Source of the DNA: Pseudomonas multiresinivorans
Lineage (GTDB): Bacteria; Pseudomonadota; Gammaproteobacteria; Pseudomonadales; Pseudomonadaceae
Length of the DNA: 64,000 nucleotides
Direction of reading: 5' to 3'
Assembly (NCBI RefSeq): GCF_012971725.1
Contig: NZ_CP048833.1
Coordinates: forward strand, 3,906,001-3,970,000
Shown here: positions 8,103 to 17,157 of the stretch, piece by piece
How the letters are laid out: the number at the start of each line of letters is the position of its first letter
How positions within the stretch are numbered: position 1 is the stretch's first letter
The notes under the pieces: generated by a model
What the model was told of the DNA's origin: nothing
Seen by the model: the letters and a program-made list of their open reading frames with translations, nothing else
The model's database searches: none
Position numbers and translations under genes: made by a program

Positions 8103-8183
8103 ATGCGACACCCACCCATCCTCCTCCCCTGCCCCTCCTGCCGGGCGCATGACCGTCGCCGCTCGCCGGCCGGGAGGCCGTAA
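8103..8183 (+). CDS. Candidate 26-aa reading frame coupled to imuA
   Basis: An ATG 18 bases after the LexA box opens a 26-codon frame with a CPSC motif (LLPCPSCRAH) and a basic tail; its TAA overlaps the imuA ATG as TAATG. No convincing ribosome binding site lies in front of it, and imuA has its own GGGAGG at 8172-8177, so it may not be translated. In several other pseudomonads this position is held by lexA2, which is absent here. Confidence 0.3.
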   Translation: MRHPPILLPCPSCRAHDRRRSPAGRP

Positions 8184-8797
8184 TGGGCAGCGTGGTTGCG
8201 CTCGACACCCTGTTCCACCAGCGCCAGGTCTGGAAAGGCCAGCCCCAGGGCCTGCCACCCAGCCAGCAGCCCACCGGCCACTCCGTGCTGGACCAGGCCC
8301 TGCCCACTGGCGGCTGGCCGGAAGCCGCCCTCAGTGAAATCCTCCTGGCCCAGGAAGGCGTCGGCGAGCTTCAGCTGGTCTGGCCAACCCTCGCGCGGCT
8401 CAGCGCAGCCGGCGAACGCATCGTGCTGGTCGCCCCGCCCCACGTGCCCTACCCGGCCGCGTGGCAAGCAGCCGGCGTAGCGCTGGACCAGCTAGCCATC
8501 GTGCAAGCCAGCGGCCGCGATGCGCTCTGGGCCGCCGAGCAGTGCCTGCGCTCGGGCAGTTGCGGCGCCGTGCTGTGCTGGCCGCAGCAGGCCGACGACC
8601 GCGCCCTGCGCCGCCTGCAGGTGGCTGCCGAGACCGGGCAGACCCTGGCCATCGCCTACCGCTCGCAGCGCGAAGCGCTCAACCCATCGCCCGCCGCGTT
8701 GCGCCTGGCGCTGGACGCCACCCCGGCGCAGCTGCGCGTACTCAAGTGCCGTGGCGGTCTGGCGCCGGCGCGGCCCATTCCGTTGCCCTGGCACTGA
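8183..8797 (+). CDS. imuA: ImuA, translesion synthesis accessory protein
   Basis: A 204-residue RecA/SulA-like protein of the SOS mutasome. The family pattern is present: an early GLPPSQQPTGHSVLDQALPTGGWP segment (residues 22-46), then a RecA-fold core with ERIVLVAPPHVPYPAAW and the C-terminal strand pair ending in PLPWH. ImuA in other bacteria binds RecA and ImuB and supports mutagenesis by DnaE2. It is the first long gene of the operon behind the LexA box, seven bases ahead of imuB. GGGAGG five bases before the ATG fixes the start. In P. aeruginosa the equivalent gene has been called sulA2. Confidence 0.93.
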   Translation: MGSVVALDTLFHQRQVWKGQPQGLPPSQQPTGHSVLDQALPTGGWPEAALSEILLAQEGVGELQLVWPTLARLSAAGERIVLVAPPHVPYPAAWQAAGVALDQLAIVQASGRDALWAAEQCLRSGSCGAVLCWPQQADDRALRRLQVAAETGQTLAIAYRSQREALNPSPAALRLALDATPAQLRVLKCRGGLAPARPIPLPWH

Positions 8798-8804
8798 GGC
8801 CGCC

Positions 8805-10214
8805 ATGCTCTGGGCCTGCATTCTCCTGCCTCAGCTGGCGATGGACGGCACGCTCCGTGGCCGTCCCGAACCGGACGCCGCCCTGGCACTGCTCACCGGA
8901 CCAGCGCAACGCCGCGTGCTGCAGGCGGTGAACCCGGCGGCACGGGCGCTGGGGCTCAAGCCCGGCCAGTCGCTCACCGCCGCCCAGGCCCTGAGCCGCG
9001 ATTTCGAAACCGCCGAGTACGACCTGCGCGAAGTGCAGCGCTGGCAGGACCTGCTGGCCGCCTGGGGCTACGGTTTCAGCTCGCAGGTCAGCCAGCACTA
9101 CCCGCGTGCGCTGCTGATGGAAGTACAGTCCAGCCTGCAACTGTTCGGCCCCTGGCCACGCTTCGAGGCGCGCCTGCGTGAGGAGTTGAACGCCCTGGGT
9201 TTTCGTCACCGCATCACCGCTGCGCCCAATCCGGCCGCCGCGCGCATCCTCGCCAATGGCCACGACGGCGTGGCGATCCACGACAACGCGCAACTGCGCC
9301 AGTACCTGGGCAGGATGCCCCTGGAGCGCCTCGGCCTGGAGCGCGACGCCGCCACCTCGCTGGGCCGCATGGGCCTGCGCAGCCTGCAGCAACTGCTCGC
9401 CCTGCCGCGCGAAAGCCTGGCCCGGCGCTTCCCGCCGCAGGTACTGCGCCAGGTTGACACCCTGCTCGGCCAGCGCCCGCTGGCCCTGGAGTTCTACCGG
9501 CCACCGGACAGCTTCGAGTCGCGCATCGAGCTGAACTTCGACGTGGAATCCACCCAGGCCCTGCTCTTCCCGCTGCGCCGCCTGACCGCTGACCTCGGCG
9601 CCTTCCTCGCCGGGCGCGACAGCGGCGTGCAGCGCTTCGTCCTGCACCTGGAGCACCACGACGGCCCGGACACCCAGATGCCGGTCGGCCTGCTCAGCGC
9701 CGAGCGCGAAGCGGCGATGCTCTTCGAGCTGAGCCGGGGCCGCCTGGAACAACTGCAACTGCGCGCCCCGGTACACAGCGTGCGACTCATCGCCGACGAC
9801 TTGCCGCCCTTCGTGCCGCAGCACCGCGAGCTGTTCGACGACCGCCCGCAGCAATCCCAGCCCTGGGAACAATTGCGCGAACGCCTGCGCGCGCGATTGG
9901 GCGACGACGCCGTACACGGCCTCGGCGGCCTCGCCGAGCATCGCCCGGAGCGCGCCTGGCAAGGCAACTCCACACCGCGTCTGTCCATTACCGAGGTCCC
10001 GCGCCCCGGCTGGCTGCTGGCAGAACCGCAACCGCTGCGCGAATTCGCCCCTACCCTGCTCGCCGGCCCAGAACGCATCGAGTCCGGCTGGTGGGACGGC
10101 GAGGACATCCGCCGCGACTACTACCAGGTGCGCACCCGCAGCGGGCAGCGCGCCTGGGTGTTCCGCCCGGTGGGCGACGACGGCCCGTTGCTGCTGCACG
10201 GCTGGTTCGCATGA
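8805..10214 (+). CDS. imuB: ImuB, catalytically inactive Y-family polymerase homologue
   Basis: A 469-residue Y-family-like protein that acts as the hub of the ImuA-ImuB-DnaE2 mutasome. It has the palm and helix-hairpin-helix layout ([27 protein letters not shown], about 165-190), but the acidic metal ligands are missing: the N-terminal strand reads [11 protein letters not shown] where active enzymes have DxD, and the later site reads VQSSLQLFG where SIDE would be. This is the known state of ImuB. The start at 8805 is chosen because upstream codons lie inside imuA. Its stop overlaps the dnaE2 start (ATGA). Confidence 0.93.
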   Translation: MLWACILLPQLAMDGTLRGRPEPDAALALLTGPAQRRVLQAVNPAARALGLKPGQSLTAAQALSRDFETAEYDLREVQRWQDLLAAWGYGFSSQVSQHYPRALLMEVQSSLQLFGPWPRFEARLREELNALGFRHRITAAPNPAAARILANGHDGVAIHDNAQLRQYLGRMPLERLGLERDAATSLGRMGLRSLQQLLALPRESLARRFPPQVLRQVDTLLGQRPLALEFYRPPDSFESRIELNFDVESTQALLFPLRRLTADLGAFLAGRDSGVQRFVLHLEHHDGPDTQMPVGLLSAEREAAMLFELSRGRLEQLQLRAPVHSVRLIADDLPPFVPQHRELFDDRPQQSQPWEQLRERLRARLGDDAVHGLGGLAEHRPERAWQGNSTPRLSITEVPRPGWLLAEPQPLREFAPTLLAGPERIESGWWDGEDIRRDYYQVRTRSGQRAWVFRPVGDDGPLLLHGWFA

Positions 10215-13200
10215 ACGCGCCGGATGAAGACCCCGGCTACGCCGAATTGCACTGCCTGTCCAACTTCAGTTTCCAGCGCGGCGCCTCCAGCGCGGCCGAG
10301 CTGTTCGAGCGGGCGAAGAAGCTCGGCTACCGCGCCCTGGCGATCACCGACGAATGCAGCCTGGCCGGCATCGTCCGCGCCTGGCAGGCCTCGAAGGAAA
10401 CCGCGATTCCCCTGATCACCGGCAGCGAACTGAGCATCGAGCAGGGCCCGAAGCTGGTGCTGCTGGCGGAGAACCTCGCTGGCTACGAAAACCTCTGCCG
10501 CCTGCTCACCCACGCCCGGCGCCGCGCCGAGAAAGGCAGCTACCGTCTGGTGCACACGGACTTCGACGGCAACCTCGACCACCTGCTGGCGATCTGGCTG
10601 CCGCGAGACGACCAGGACGATGACGGCCTGTGGCTGCGCGAACGCTTCCCCGAGCGCCTGTGGCTGGGCGTCGAGCTGCACAAGGGCCCGGACGACGCCG
10701 GCAAGCTGCATCGCCTGCGCGAACAGGCCGCGCGCCTGGAGATTCCCGCCGTGGCCTGCGGCGACGTGCACATGCACATCCGCGGCCGCCGCGCCCTGCA
10801 GGACTGCATGACCGCCATCCGCCAGCACCTGCCGGTGCACGAGGCCGGCCAGTACCTCTATCCCAATGGCGAGCGCCACTTGCGCCCGAAGGAAGCGCTG
10901 GCGGCGATCTATCCGGCCGAGTTGTTGGCGGAAACGCTGAAGATTGCCGGGCGCTGTAGCTTCGATCTGGGCGAGGATGTGAAATACCAGTACCCGCGCG
11001 AGCTGGTGCCCGAAGGCCATACGCCCTCCACTTGGCTGCGGGAGAAGACCGAGGAAGGCATCAAGCGGCGCTGGCCGAATGGAGTCAGTAGCGACAATCG
11101 CGCGAAGGTCGAGAAAGAATTAGGGTTGATTGCCGAGCTGGAATACGACAGCTACTTCCTCACCGTCCACGACATCGTCGCCTTTGCCCGCAGCCAGAGC
11201 ATCCTCTGCCAGGGACGCGGCTCGGCAGCCAACTCCGTGGTCTGCTTCGCCCTGGGCATCACCGAGCTGGATCCGTCCACATCCAAACTATTGTTCGAGC
11301 GTTTCATTTCCCGCGAACGCAACGAGCCGCCAGACATCGATGTCGACTTCGAGCACGACCGCCGCGAGGAAGTCATCCAGTACGTGTTCCGCCGCTACGG
11401 CCGCAGCCGCGCGGCGCTCACCGCCGTGGCCAGCACCTACCGCGGCGCCGGCGCGGTGCGCGACGTGGCCAAGGCGCTGGGGCTGCCGCCGGACCAGGTC
11501 GGCGCACTGGCCGACTGCTGCGGCGCCTGGAGCCGCGAAGCACCCTCGAACGAGCGACTGGAGGAAGCGGGCTTCGATCCCCGCAACCCCATCCTGCGCC
11601 GCGTGCTGGCACTGACCGACCAGCTGATCGGTTTCCCCCGGCACCTGTCGCAGCACCCCGGCGGCTTCGTCATCTCCCAGCAGCCGCTGGAAACCCTGGT
11701 GCCGGTGGAAAACGCCGCGATGCCCGAGCGCACCCTGATCCAGTGGGACAAGGATGACCTCGACGCCGTCGGCCTGCTCAAGGTCGACGTCCTCGCCCTC
11801 GGCATGCTCAGCGCCCTGCGCCGCTGCTTCAACCTGATCGCCGACTATCGCGGCAAGCTCTGGACGCTCGCCACGCTGCCGCAAGACTGCAAGCAGACCT
11901 ACGAGATGATCAGCCGGGCCGACACCGTGGGGGTGTTCCAGATTGAGTCCCGCGCACAGATGGCCATGCTGCCGCGCCTCAAACCCGAAAGGTTTTATGA
12001 CCTGGTGATCGAAGTCGCCATCGTCCGCCCCGGTCCGATCCAGGGCGACATGGTCCATCCCTATCTGCGTCGACGGAACAAGGAAGAACCAGTCGAGTAT
12101 CCGCACGACGAGCTGATTCCGGTCTTCGAGCGCACCCTGGGCGTGCCGCTGTTCCAGGAGCAAGTGATGGAGTTGGCGGTGGTTGCCGCCGAATACACAC
12201 CGGGCGAGGCAGACCAGTTACGCCGTTCCATGGCTGCCTGGAAGCGCCACGGTGGGCTGGAACCCCATCGCCAGCGTTTGTCCGAGCGCATGTTGAAGAA
12301 GAAATACACCCAGGAATACATCGACCGCATCTTCGAGCAGATCAAGGGCTTCGGCAGCTACGGCTTCCCCGAATCCCACGCCGCCAGCTTCGCCCTGCTC
12401 ACCTACGCCAGCTGCTGGCTGAAATGCCACGAGCCGGCGGCCTTCACCTGCGCCCTGATCAACAGCTGGCCCATGGGCTTCTACAGCCCCGACCAGTTGC
12501 TGCAGGACGCCCGCCGCCACGGCCTGGAGATCCGCCCGGTGGACGTGCGCCACAGCCACTGGGACTGCACCCTGGAACCCATCGCCGAACGACAGCCGGC
12601 GATCCGCCTCGGCCTGCGCATGGTGCGCGGGCTGCGTGAAGAGGTCGCCGATGCCATCGCTCAAGCACGGGAGCAACAGCCCTTCGCCGACGTCGCCGAC
12701 CTCTGCCTACGCGCCCATCTCGACGGCCGCGCCCGCGAGCAACTGGCCGACGCCGGCGCCCTGCGCGGTCTCGCCGGCCATCGGCACAAGGCGCGCTGGG
12801 CGATTGCCGGGGTCGAGCCGCAACTGCCGCTGTTCGCCGGCCAGGTCACCGAGGAGGCCCAGGTCAGCCTACCGCTGCCCAGCCGTGGCGAAGACCTGCT
12901 GACCGACTACGCGACCCTGGGCACCACCCTCGGCCCGCACCCCCTGACCCTGCTGCGCGGCGCCCTCAAGGCTCGGCGCTGCCGCAGCTCGCGGGAACTG
13001 ACCACGCTGGAAGCCGACCGTCCGGTGCGCGTTGCCGGCCTGGTGGTCGGTCGGCAACGGCCGGGCACCGCCAGCGGCGTCACCTTCGTCACGCTGGAAG
13101 ACGAATTCGGCATGATCAACGTGATCGTCTGGCGCGACCTTGCCGAACAGCAGCGCCGCCCCTTCCTCAGCGCCCGCCTGATGCAGGTGGACGGCACCCT

Positions 13201-13300
13201 GGAAGCCAAGGACGGCGTGCGCCATGTGATCGCCGGGCGGTTGACGGATTTGAGCGGGTTGCTGGAGGGGCTGGATGTACGGAGCCGGGATTTCCACTGA
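10211..13300 (+). CDS. dnaE2: DnaE2, error-prone DNA polymerase III alpha subunit
   Basis: A 1029-residue C-family polymerase, the length typical of DnaE2 and shorter than the replicative DnaE1. The N-terminal PHP domain begins [16 protein letters not shown] (11-26) and has the usual [12 protein letters not shown] segment. The catalytic aspartates are in PDIDVDF (D375, D377, D379). Further markers are GRGSAANS and the [19 protein letters not shown] segment (about 720). A likely beta-clamp motif QLPLF lies at 871-875, and an OB-fold domain ([18 protein letters not shown]) near the C-terminus. The start is coupled to the imuB stop. SOS-controlled through the LexA box at 8069. It carries out mutagenic translesion synthesis with ImuA and ImuB. 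Confidence 0.96.
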   Translation: MNAPDEDPGYAELHCLSNFSFQRGASSAAELFERAKKLGYRALAITDECSLAGIVRAWQASKETAIPLITGSELSIEQGPKLVLLAENLAGYENLCRLLTHARRRAEKGSYRLVHTDFDGNLDHLLAIWLPRDDQDDDGLWLRERFPERLWLGVELHKGPDDAGKLHRLREQAARLEIPAVACGDVHMHIRGRRALQDCMTAIRQHLPVHEAGQYLYPNGERHLRPKEALAAIYPAELLAETLKIAGRCSFDLGEDVKYQYPRELVPEGHTPSTWLREKTEEGIKRRWPNGVSSDNRAKVEKELGLIAELEYDSYFLTVHDIVAFARSQSILCQGRGSAANSVVCFALGITELDPSTSKLLFERFISRERNEPPDIDVDFEHDRREEVIQYVFRRYGRSRAALTAVASTYRGAGAVRDVAKALGLPPDQVGALADCCGAWSREAPSNERLEEAGFDPRNPILRRVLALTDQLIGFPRHLSQHPGGFVISQQPLETLVPVENAAMPERTLIQWDKDDLDAVGLLKVDVLALGMLSALRRCFNLIADYRGKLWTLATLPQDCKQTYEMISRADTVGVFQIESRAQMAMLPRLKPERFYDLVIEVAIVRPGPIQGDMVHPYLRRRNKEEPVEYPHDELIPVFERTLGVPLFQEQVMELAVVAAEYTPGEADQLRRSMAAWKRHGGLEPHRQRLSERMLKKKYTQEYIDRIFEQIKGFGSYGFPESHAASFALLTYASCWLKCHEPAAFTCALINSWPMGFYSPDQLLQDARRHGLEIRPVDVRHSHWDCTLEPIAERQPAIRLGLRMVRGLREEVADAIAQAREQQPFADVADLCLRAHLDGRAREQLADAGALRGLAGHRHKARWAIAGVEPQLPLFAGQVTEEAQVSLPLPSRGEDLLTDYATLGTTLGPHPLTLLRGALKARRCRSSRELTTLEADRPVRVAGLVVGRQRPGTASGVTFVTLEDEFGMINVIVWRDLAEQQRRPFLSARLMQVDGTLEAKDGVRHVIAGRLTDLSGLLEGLDVRSRDFH

Positions 13301-13391
13301 GCCTGCGAAACCAATCTCACAGGAATGCAGTTTCGTAGGATGGCGTGGAGCGAAGCGATACCCATCAGCTCTCGGCTTGATCCGCGTCAGG

Positions 13392-13575
13392 CGATTCGCG
13401 TGCAAGCTCGCTCCCGCTGTCTGAATATTGCGTAGGAGCGGACTCCGTCCGCGATCGGTTGAGCAGCGCGCCAGAATTATCAATGGAGCGACCGGCAAGA
13501 CATCGCGGACGAAGTCCGCTCCTACGCACGTCGGTTGGAGTGAGCCCCTCGGTAGGAGCGAACTTGCTCGGAACC
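13392..13575. repeat. REP cluster of two sequence families
   Basis: Four copies lie in this gap: a decayed one at 13392-13415, a GTAGGAGCGGACTCCGTCCGCGAT copy at 13432-13455, its inverse at 13502-13525, and a GTAGGAGCGAACTTGCTCGGAACC variant at 13552-13575. The 293 bases between dnaE2 and the membrane protein gene hold nothing else recognisable. Confidence 0.85.
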
Positions 13576-13593
13576 CCATCGTAGAACGCCCGT

Positions 13594-13968
13594 TCACCCT
13601 CCCAGCAGGTAGATGACCAACTCGGCCACCGACAGCGAGAACAGGTACGGCCCGGTGAAGCCGACCCAGATGAGCAGCGCGAAAGGCGTGTAGAGCACTA
13701 CCAGCACCACGCGGGCGCGACGACCGCGGAGCATCAGCCAGAATATCTGCCCCAGTGCAAACAATGCGCCGCACAGGACGGCGGGAACGAAGATGGCGTG
13801 GAGCCGGCCATAGTCGCTCAGCGCCCCGACATCGCTGCCCAGCACCAGGTACATCGCCAGCGCCATGCCCGCCGCGCCGATTGCCAGGGCCAGCACAGCG
13901 CCCGCCAGGACCCAGAACGCCAGACGCGCGAGCCCGGGTTCACCGGGCATTGATTGTTCGCCTTCCAT
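13594..13968 (-). CDS. Small four-helix inner membrane protein of unknown function
   Basis: A 124-residue hydrophobic protein with four likely membrane helices (about residues 12-38, 48-72, 77-97 and 100-122) and a basic loop GRRARVV. The ATG at 13968 is chosen for the AAAGGAG sequence about 11 bases upstream; an internal ATG six codons later is possible. I do not recognise a family. It is divergent from lysR, with 110 bases between the two starts, so the promoters may overlap. Confidence 0.7.
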   Translation of the reverse strand: MEGEQSMPGEPGLARLAFWVLAGAVLALAIGAAGMALAMYLVLGSDVGALSDYGRLHAIFVPAVLCGALFALGQIFWLMLRGRRARVVLVVLYTPFALLIWVGFTGPYLFSLSVAELVIYLLGG

Positions 13969-14078
13969 CAGCCTTGCCGCTCCTTTCAATGACGGCCCGA
14001 CACTACACAACCCCGGCCGATTTGCCGAGACCGCGCGGACGCCTTACGCTGCCGCCATTCCTTCCTCCGGCCCAGAGC

Positions 14079-15014
14079 ATGATCACCCTCCGCCACATCG
14101 AAGTCTTCCGCGCGGTCATGACTACCGGCAGCGTCACCCGCGCGGCGGCGTTTCTGCATACCAGCCAGCCCACCGTCAGCCGCGAACTGGCTCGGCTGGA
14201 GCAACTGGTCGGCTTCGAGCTGTTCCTGCGCGAGCGCGGGCGGCTGGCGCCGACGGCGCGGGCGTTGATGCTGTTCGAGGAAGTGGAGCGCTCCTTCACC
14301 GGGCTGGACCGTATCGTCGCCTTCGCCGGCAGCCTGGGGCAGTTCGCCGAGGGCAAGTTCTCCATCGGCTGCCTGCCGGCGCTCTCCCAGGCGCTGCTGC
14401 CGGAAGCCTGCAAGCGCTTCAGCCGGGAAAACCCGGCCATCAGCCTGGAAGTGGCGGCGCTGGAGTCGCCGCATCTGGAAGAGGCCCTCAGCGCCCAGCA
14501 CCACGACATCGGCCTGATCGAGAACGACGACGCCCCGCGTGGCACCGAGCTGCAGCCGCTGCTGGCGGTGGACGAGGTGTGCATTCTCCCGGATAGCCAC
14601 CCGCTGCTGGCCCGCGAGTGCCTGGAAGCGGCGGATTTCGCCGGCCAGCCCTTCGTCAGCCTCGCCACCAGCGACCGCTATCGGCACCTGATCGACGCGG
14701 TGTTCCTCGGCGCCGGCGTGCAGCGGCAGATGCAGGTGGAAACCCACAGCGCCGTCTCGGTTTGCAGCATGGTCCGCGCCGGGTTAGGCCTTGCCGTGGT
14801 CAACCCGATCACCGCCCTGATGTTCCAGGGCCAGGGCATCCAGCTGCGGCCGCTGGCGTTCTCGCTGCCGTTCCAGGTCAGCGTGGCGAAGCCGCTGTAC
14901 CGCCCCGCTACGCCACTGCGCGAGCGCTTCGTCGCGGCACTTCAGGCAGAAGCTGGCGTGCTGGTACAGCGCCTGCGCGAAGCCGGCGTAGGCTGCACCC
15001 TATATCAAAAATGA
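14079..15014 (+). CDS. lysR: LysR, activator of lysA
   Basis: A 311-residue LysR-type regulator. The N-terminal helix-turn-helix is LRHIEVFRAVMTTGSVTRAAAFLHTSQPTVSRELARLEQ-like (residues 4-42) and the C-terminal half is the periplasmic-binding-like effector domain. Segments such as ETHSAVSVCSMVRAGLGLAV and LDEVCILP-like VDEVCILPDSHPL match E. coli LysR closely from memory, beyond the general family level. In E. coli lysR and lysA are divergent; here they point the same way with lysA 79 bases downstream. It is expected to sense diaminopimelate/lysine and activate lysA. Longer upstream starts would overlap the divergent gene region and lack a binding site. Confidence 0.88.
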   Translation: MITLRHIEVFRAVMTTGSVTRAAAFLHTSQPTVSRELARLEQLVGFELFLRERGRLAPTARALMLFEEVERSFTGLDRIVAFAGSLGQFAEGKFSIGCLPALSQALLPEACKRFSRENPAISLEVAALESPHLEEALSAQHHDIGLIENDDAPRGTELQPLLAVDEVCILPDSHPLLARECLEAADFAGQPFVSLATSDRYRHLIDAVFLGAGVQRQMQVETHSAVSVCSMVRAGLGLAVVNPITALMFQGQGIQLRPLAFSLPFQVSVAKPLYRPATPLRERFVAALQAEAGVLVQRLREAGVGCTLYQK

Positions 15015-15093
15015 ATTGACCAAATAACAAGCGGCATTATTCAGCCAGACAAAGGCCCGGTAGACTAGCGCCATCTATCTTCGGAGCCCATTC

Positions 15094-16338
15094 ATGACTT
15101 TCCTCGCCCTGCCCCGCGCCGAACAGCTCGCCCTGCAATTCGGCACCCCGCTGTGGATCTACGACGCCGCCACCATCCGCAGTCAGATCGAGCGTCTGAA
15201 GAGCTTCGACATCATCCGCTTCGCCCAAAAGGCCTGCTCCAACCTGCACATCCTGCGCCTGATGCGCGAACAGGGCGTGAAGGTCGACGCCGTTTCCCAG
15301 GGCGAACTGCTGCGCGCCCTGGCCGCTGGCTACTCGTGCCGCGAGGATGAATCCGAGATCGTCTTCACCGCCGACCTGCTGGACCGCACCACCCTGGAAA
15401 CCGTGGTCGAGCACGGCATCCCGGTGAACGCCGGCTCCATCGACATGCTCCGCCAGCTGGGCGAAGTCGCTCCCGGCCACCCGGTGTGGCTGCGCATCAA
15501 CCCCGGTTTCGGCCACGGCCACAGCAACAAGACCAACACCGGCGGCGAGCACTCCAAGCACGGCATCTGGCACAGCGACCTGCGCGCCGCCCTGGACGTG
15601 ATCCGCGAACGCGGCCTGCGCCTGGTCGGCCTGCACATGCACATCGGCTCGGGCGTCGACTACGGTCACCTGGCCCAGGTCGGCGAAGCCATGCTCGGCC
15701 TGGTACAGCAGGTGAAGGACGCCGGCCACGACCTGTCGGGCATTTCCGCCGGCGGCGGCCTGTCCATCCCTTACCGCGCCGGCGACCCGGAAGTGGACAC
15801 CGCGCATTACTTCCAGCTGTGGGACAAGGCGCGCAAGGCCGCCGAAGCCGTGGTCGGCCACAAGCTGCACCTGGAGATCGAACCGGGCCGATACCTGGTC
15901 GCCCAGTCCGGCTGCCTGCTCAGCGAAGTGCGCGCCACCAAGGACGCCGGCCGCAACCACTTCGTGCTGGTGGACGCCGGCTTCAACGAGCTGATGCGCC
16001 CGTCCATGTACGGCAGCTACCACGGCATCCGCGTACTGGCCGGCGACGTGGCCAGCCGCGAGGTGATCGACACGGTAGTGGCCGGCCCGCTGTGCGAGTC
16101 CGGCGACGTGTTCACCCAGGGTGACGGCGGCGTGGTCATCCCCCGTGCCCTGCCCCGCGCTCAGGTTGGCGACCTGCTGCTGATCGAGGACACCGGCGCG
16201 TATGGCGCGTCCATGTCGTCGAACTACAACAGCCGTCCGCTGATCGCCGAAGTGCTGCTGGAAGGCACCGAAGCCAAGCTGATCCGCCGCCGCCAGCGCG
16301 TGGAAGAGCTGCTGGCGCTGGAAGAAGACCTGGGCTGA
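15094..16338 (+). CDS. lysA: Diaminopimelate decarboxylase
   Basis: A 414-residue fold-III PLP enzyme that converts meso-diaminopimelate to L-lysine, the last step of the pathway. The PLP lysine is K46 in FAQKACSN. Other family marks are HMHIGSG (about 183-189), the glycine loop SAGGGLSIPY, EIEPGRYLVA, and CESGDVF near the C-terminus that supplies an active-site cysteine from the partner subunit. CGGAG seven bases before the ATG fixes the start. It lies directly after lysR and next to the davB/davA lysine-catabolic genes. Pseudomonads often carry another lysA near dapF; this would be the LysR-linked form. Confidence 0.92.
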   Translation: MTFLALPRAEQLALQFGTPLWIYDAATIRSQIERLKSFDIIRFAQKACSNLHILRLMREQGVKVDAVSQGELLRALAAGYSCREDESEIVFTADLLDRTTLETVVEHGIPVNAGSIDMLRQLGEVAPGHPVWLRINPGFGHGHSNKTNTGGEHSKHGIWHSDLRAALDVIRERGLRLVGLHMHIGSGVDYGHLAQVGEAMLGLVQQVKDAGHDLSGISAGGGLSIPYRAGDPEVDTAHYFQLWDKARKAAEAVVGHKLHLEIEPGRYLVAQSGCLLSEVRATKDAGRNHFVLVDAGFNELMRPSMYGSYHGIRVLAGDVASREVIDTVVAGPLCESGDVFTQGDGGVVIPRALPRAQVGDLLLIEDTGAYGASMSSNYNSRPLIAEVLLEGTEAKLIRRRQRVEELLALEEDLG

Positions 16339-16379
16339 TTGCGGGCGTGGCCCATTACAGAGGCCATCGGCGCTGGGCG

Positions 16380-16449
16380 GTTCGCGAGCAAGCTCGCTCC
16401 TACAGTCAGCCTCGGCGTACTCTTCGTAGGAGCGAGCTTGCTCGCGAAC
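16380..16449. repeat. REP pair (BIME), inverted
   Basis: Inverted copy at 16380-16403 and direct copy GTAGGAGCGAGCTTGCTCGCGAAC-type at 16426-16449, 22 bases apart, between convergent lysA and the Lrp-family gene. The pair may serve as the transcription end for both. Confidence 0.9.
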
Positions 16450-16506
16450 CCGCCCCACGCCGGCCTGGCCGGCGTGGTACTCGCCGCTACCGGGAAGGCA
16501 CCCTTC

Positions 16507-16944
16507 TCACCGATCGATGCGCGTCGACAGAATGATCGACGACATCGTCCGCTCCACCCCGTCCAGCGCGCCGATGCGGTCCAGCACGGCGTCCAGGTCG
16601 CGGATCGACAGCGCCTCGACGATCACGATCATGTCGAAGTTGCCGCTCACCGAGTGCAGTGTCTTCACCTCGATGATCTTCTCCAGCGCCTGCACCACCT
16701 GGTGCGACAGCTTGGGCAGCGCCGTCACCAGCACGTGGGCGCGCACCAGCGACTGGGCGTAGCTGTCCGACACCTTGATCGAATAGCCGCTGATGATGCC
16801 CTGCTGCTCCAGCCGCTCGATACGGCTCTGCACCGTGGAGCGGGACACCCCCAGCTTGCGCGCCAGCTCGGAAATCGACTCGCGGGCGTTGGCGCGCAAC
16901 AGGTTCAACAAGGCCGCATCGGCGTTTTTCGTCATATTGCTCAT
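16507..16944 (-). CDS. Lrp/AsnC-family regulator, probable control of davBA
   Basis: A regulator of about 145 residues. The N-terminal helix-turn-helix is ALLNLLRANARESISELARKL followed by GVSRSTVQSRIERLEQQGII (about residues 10-48), and the C-terminal RAM ligand-binding domain has the GNFDMIVIVEA strand (about 100). Start choice is uncertain: ATG at 16944 is used, with TTG at 16956 and ATG at 16935 as alternatives, because no strong ribosome site is present. It is divergent from davB, and in P. putida an Lrp-type gene lies at the same place beside davBA. Lysine or a catabolite is therefore the likely effector, by inference. Confidence 0.88.
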   Translation of the reverse strand: MSNMTKNADAALLNLLRANARESISELARKLGVSRSTVQSRIERLEQQGIISGYSIKVSDSYAQSLVRAHVLVTALPKLSHQVVQALEKIIEVKTLHSVSGNFDMIVIVEALSIRDLDAVLDRIGALDGVERTMSSIILSTRIDR

Positions 16945-17157
16945 TGGATTGATCAATCTGCCTGAAAGCTCTCGCCAATCTTGCAGATTGCCGGATTCAT
17001 TTCAACGACAAGCTTTGCAATAGTGATCGCCAAGGCGAGCCCACCAGCTCGCCATTTCTTTGCCCGCGCGCCGCTCATCGACTGGCTCCTGCGGGCCACG
17101 CGATGCCTTGCCAAGCTGGTCGAGACAGACCGGCAGACTGATAACCGGGAGATTCCA

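Noticed and set aside
14174..14366. Toxin-antitoxin or phage-like small genes in the lysine region
   Set aside because: Only shadows of lysR and lysA are present; no ribosome sites or family motifs support extra genes.
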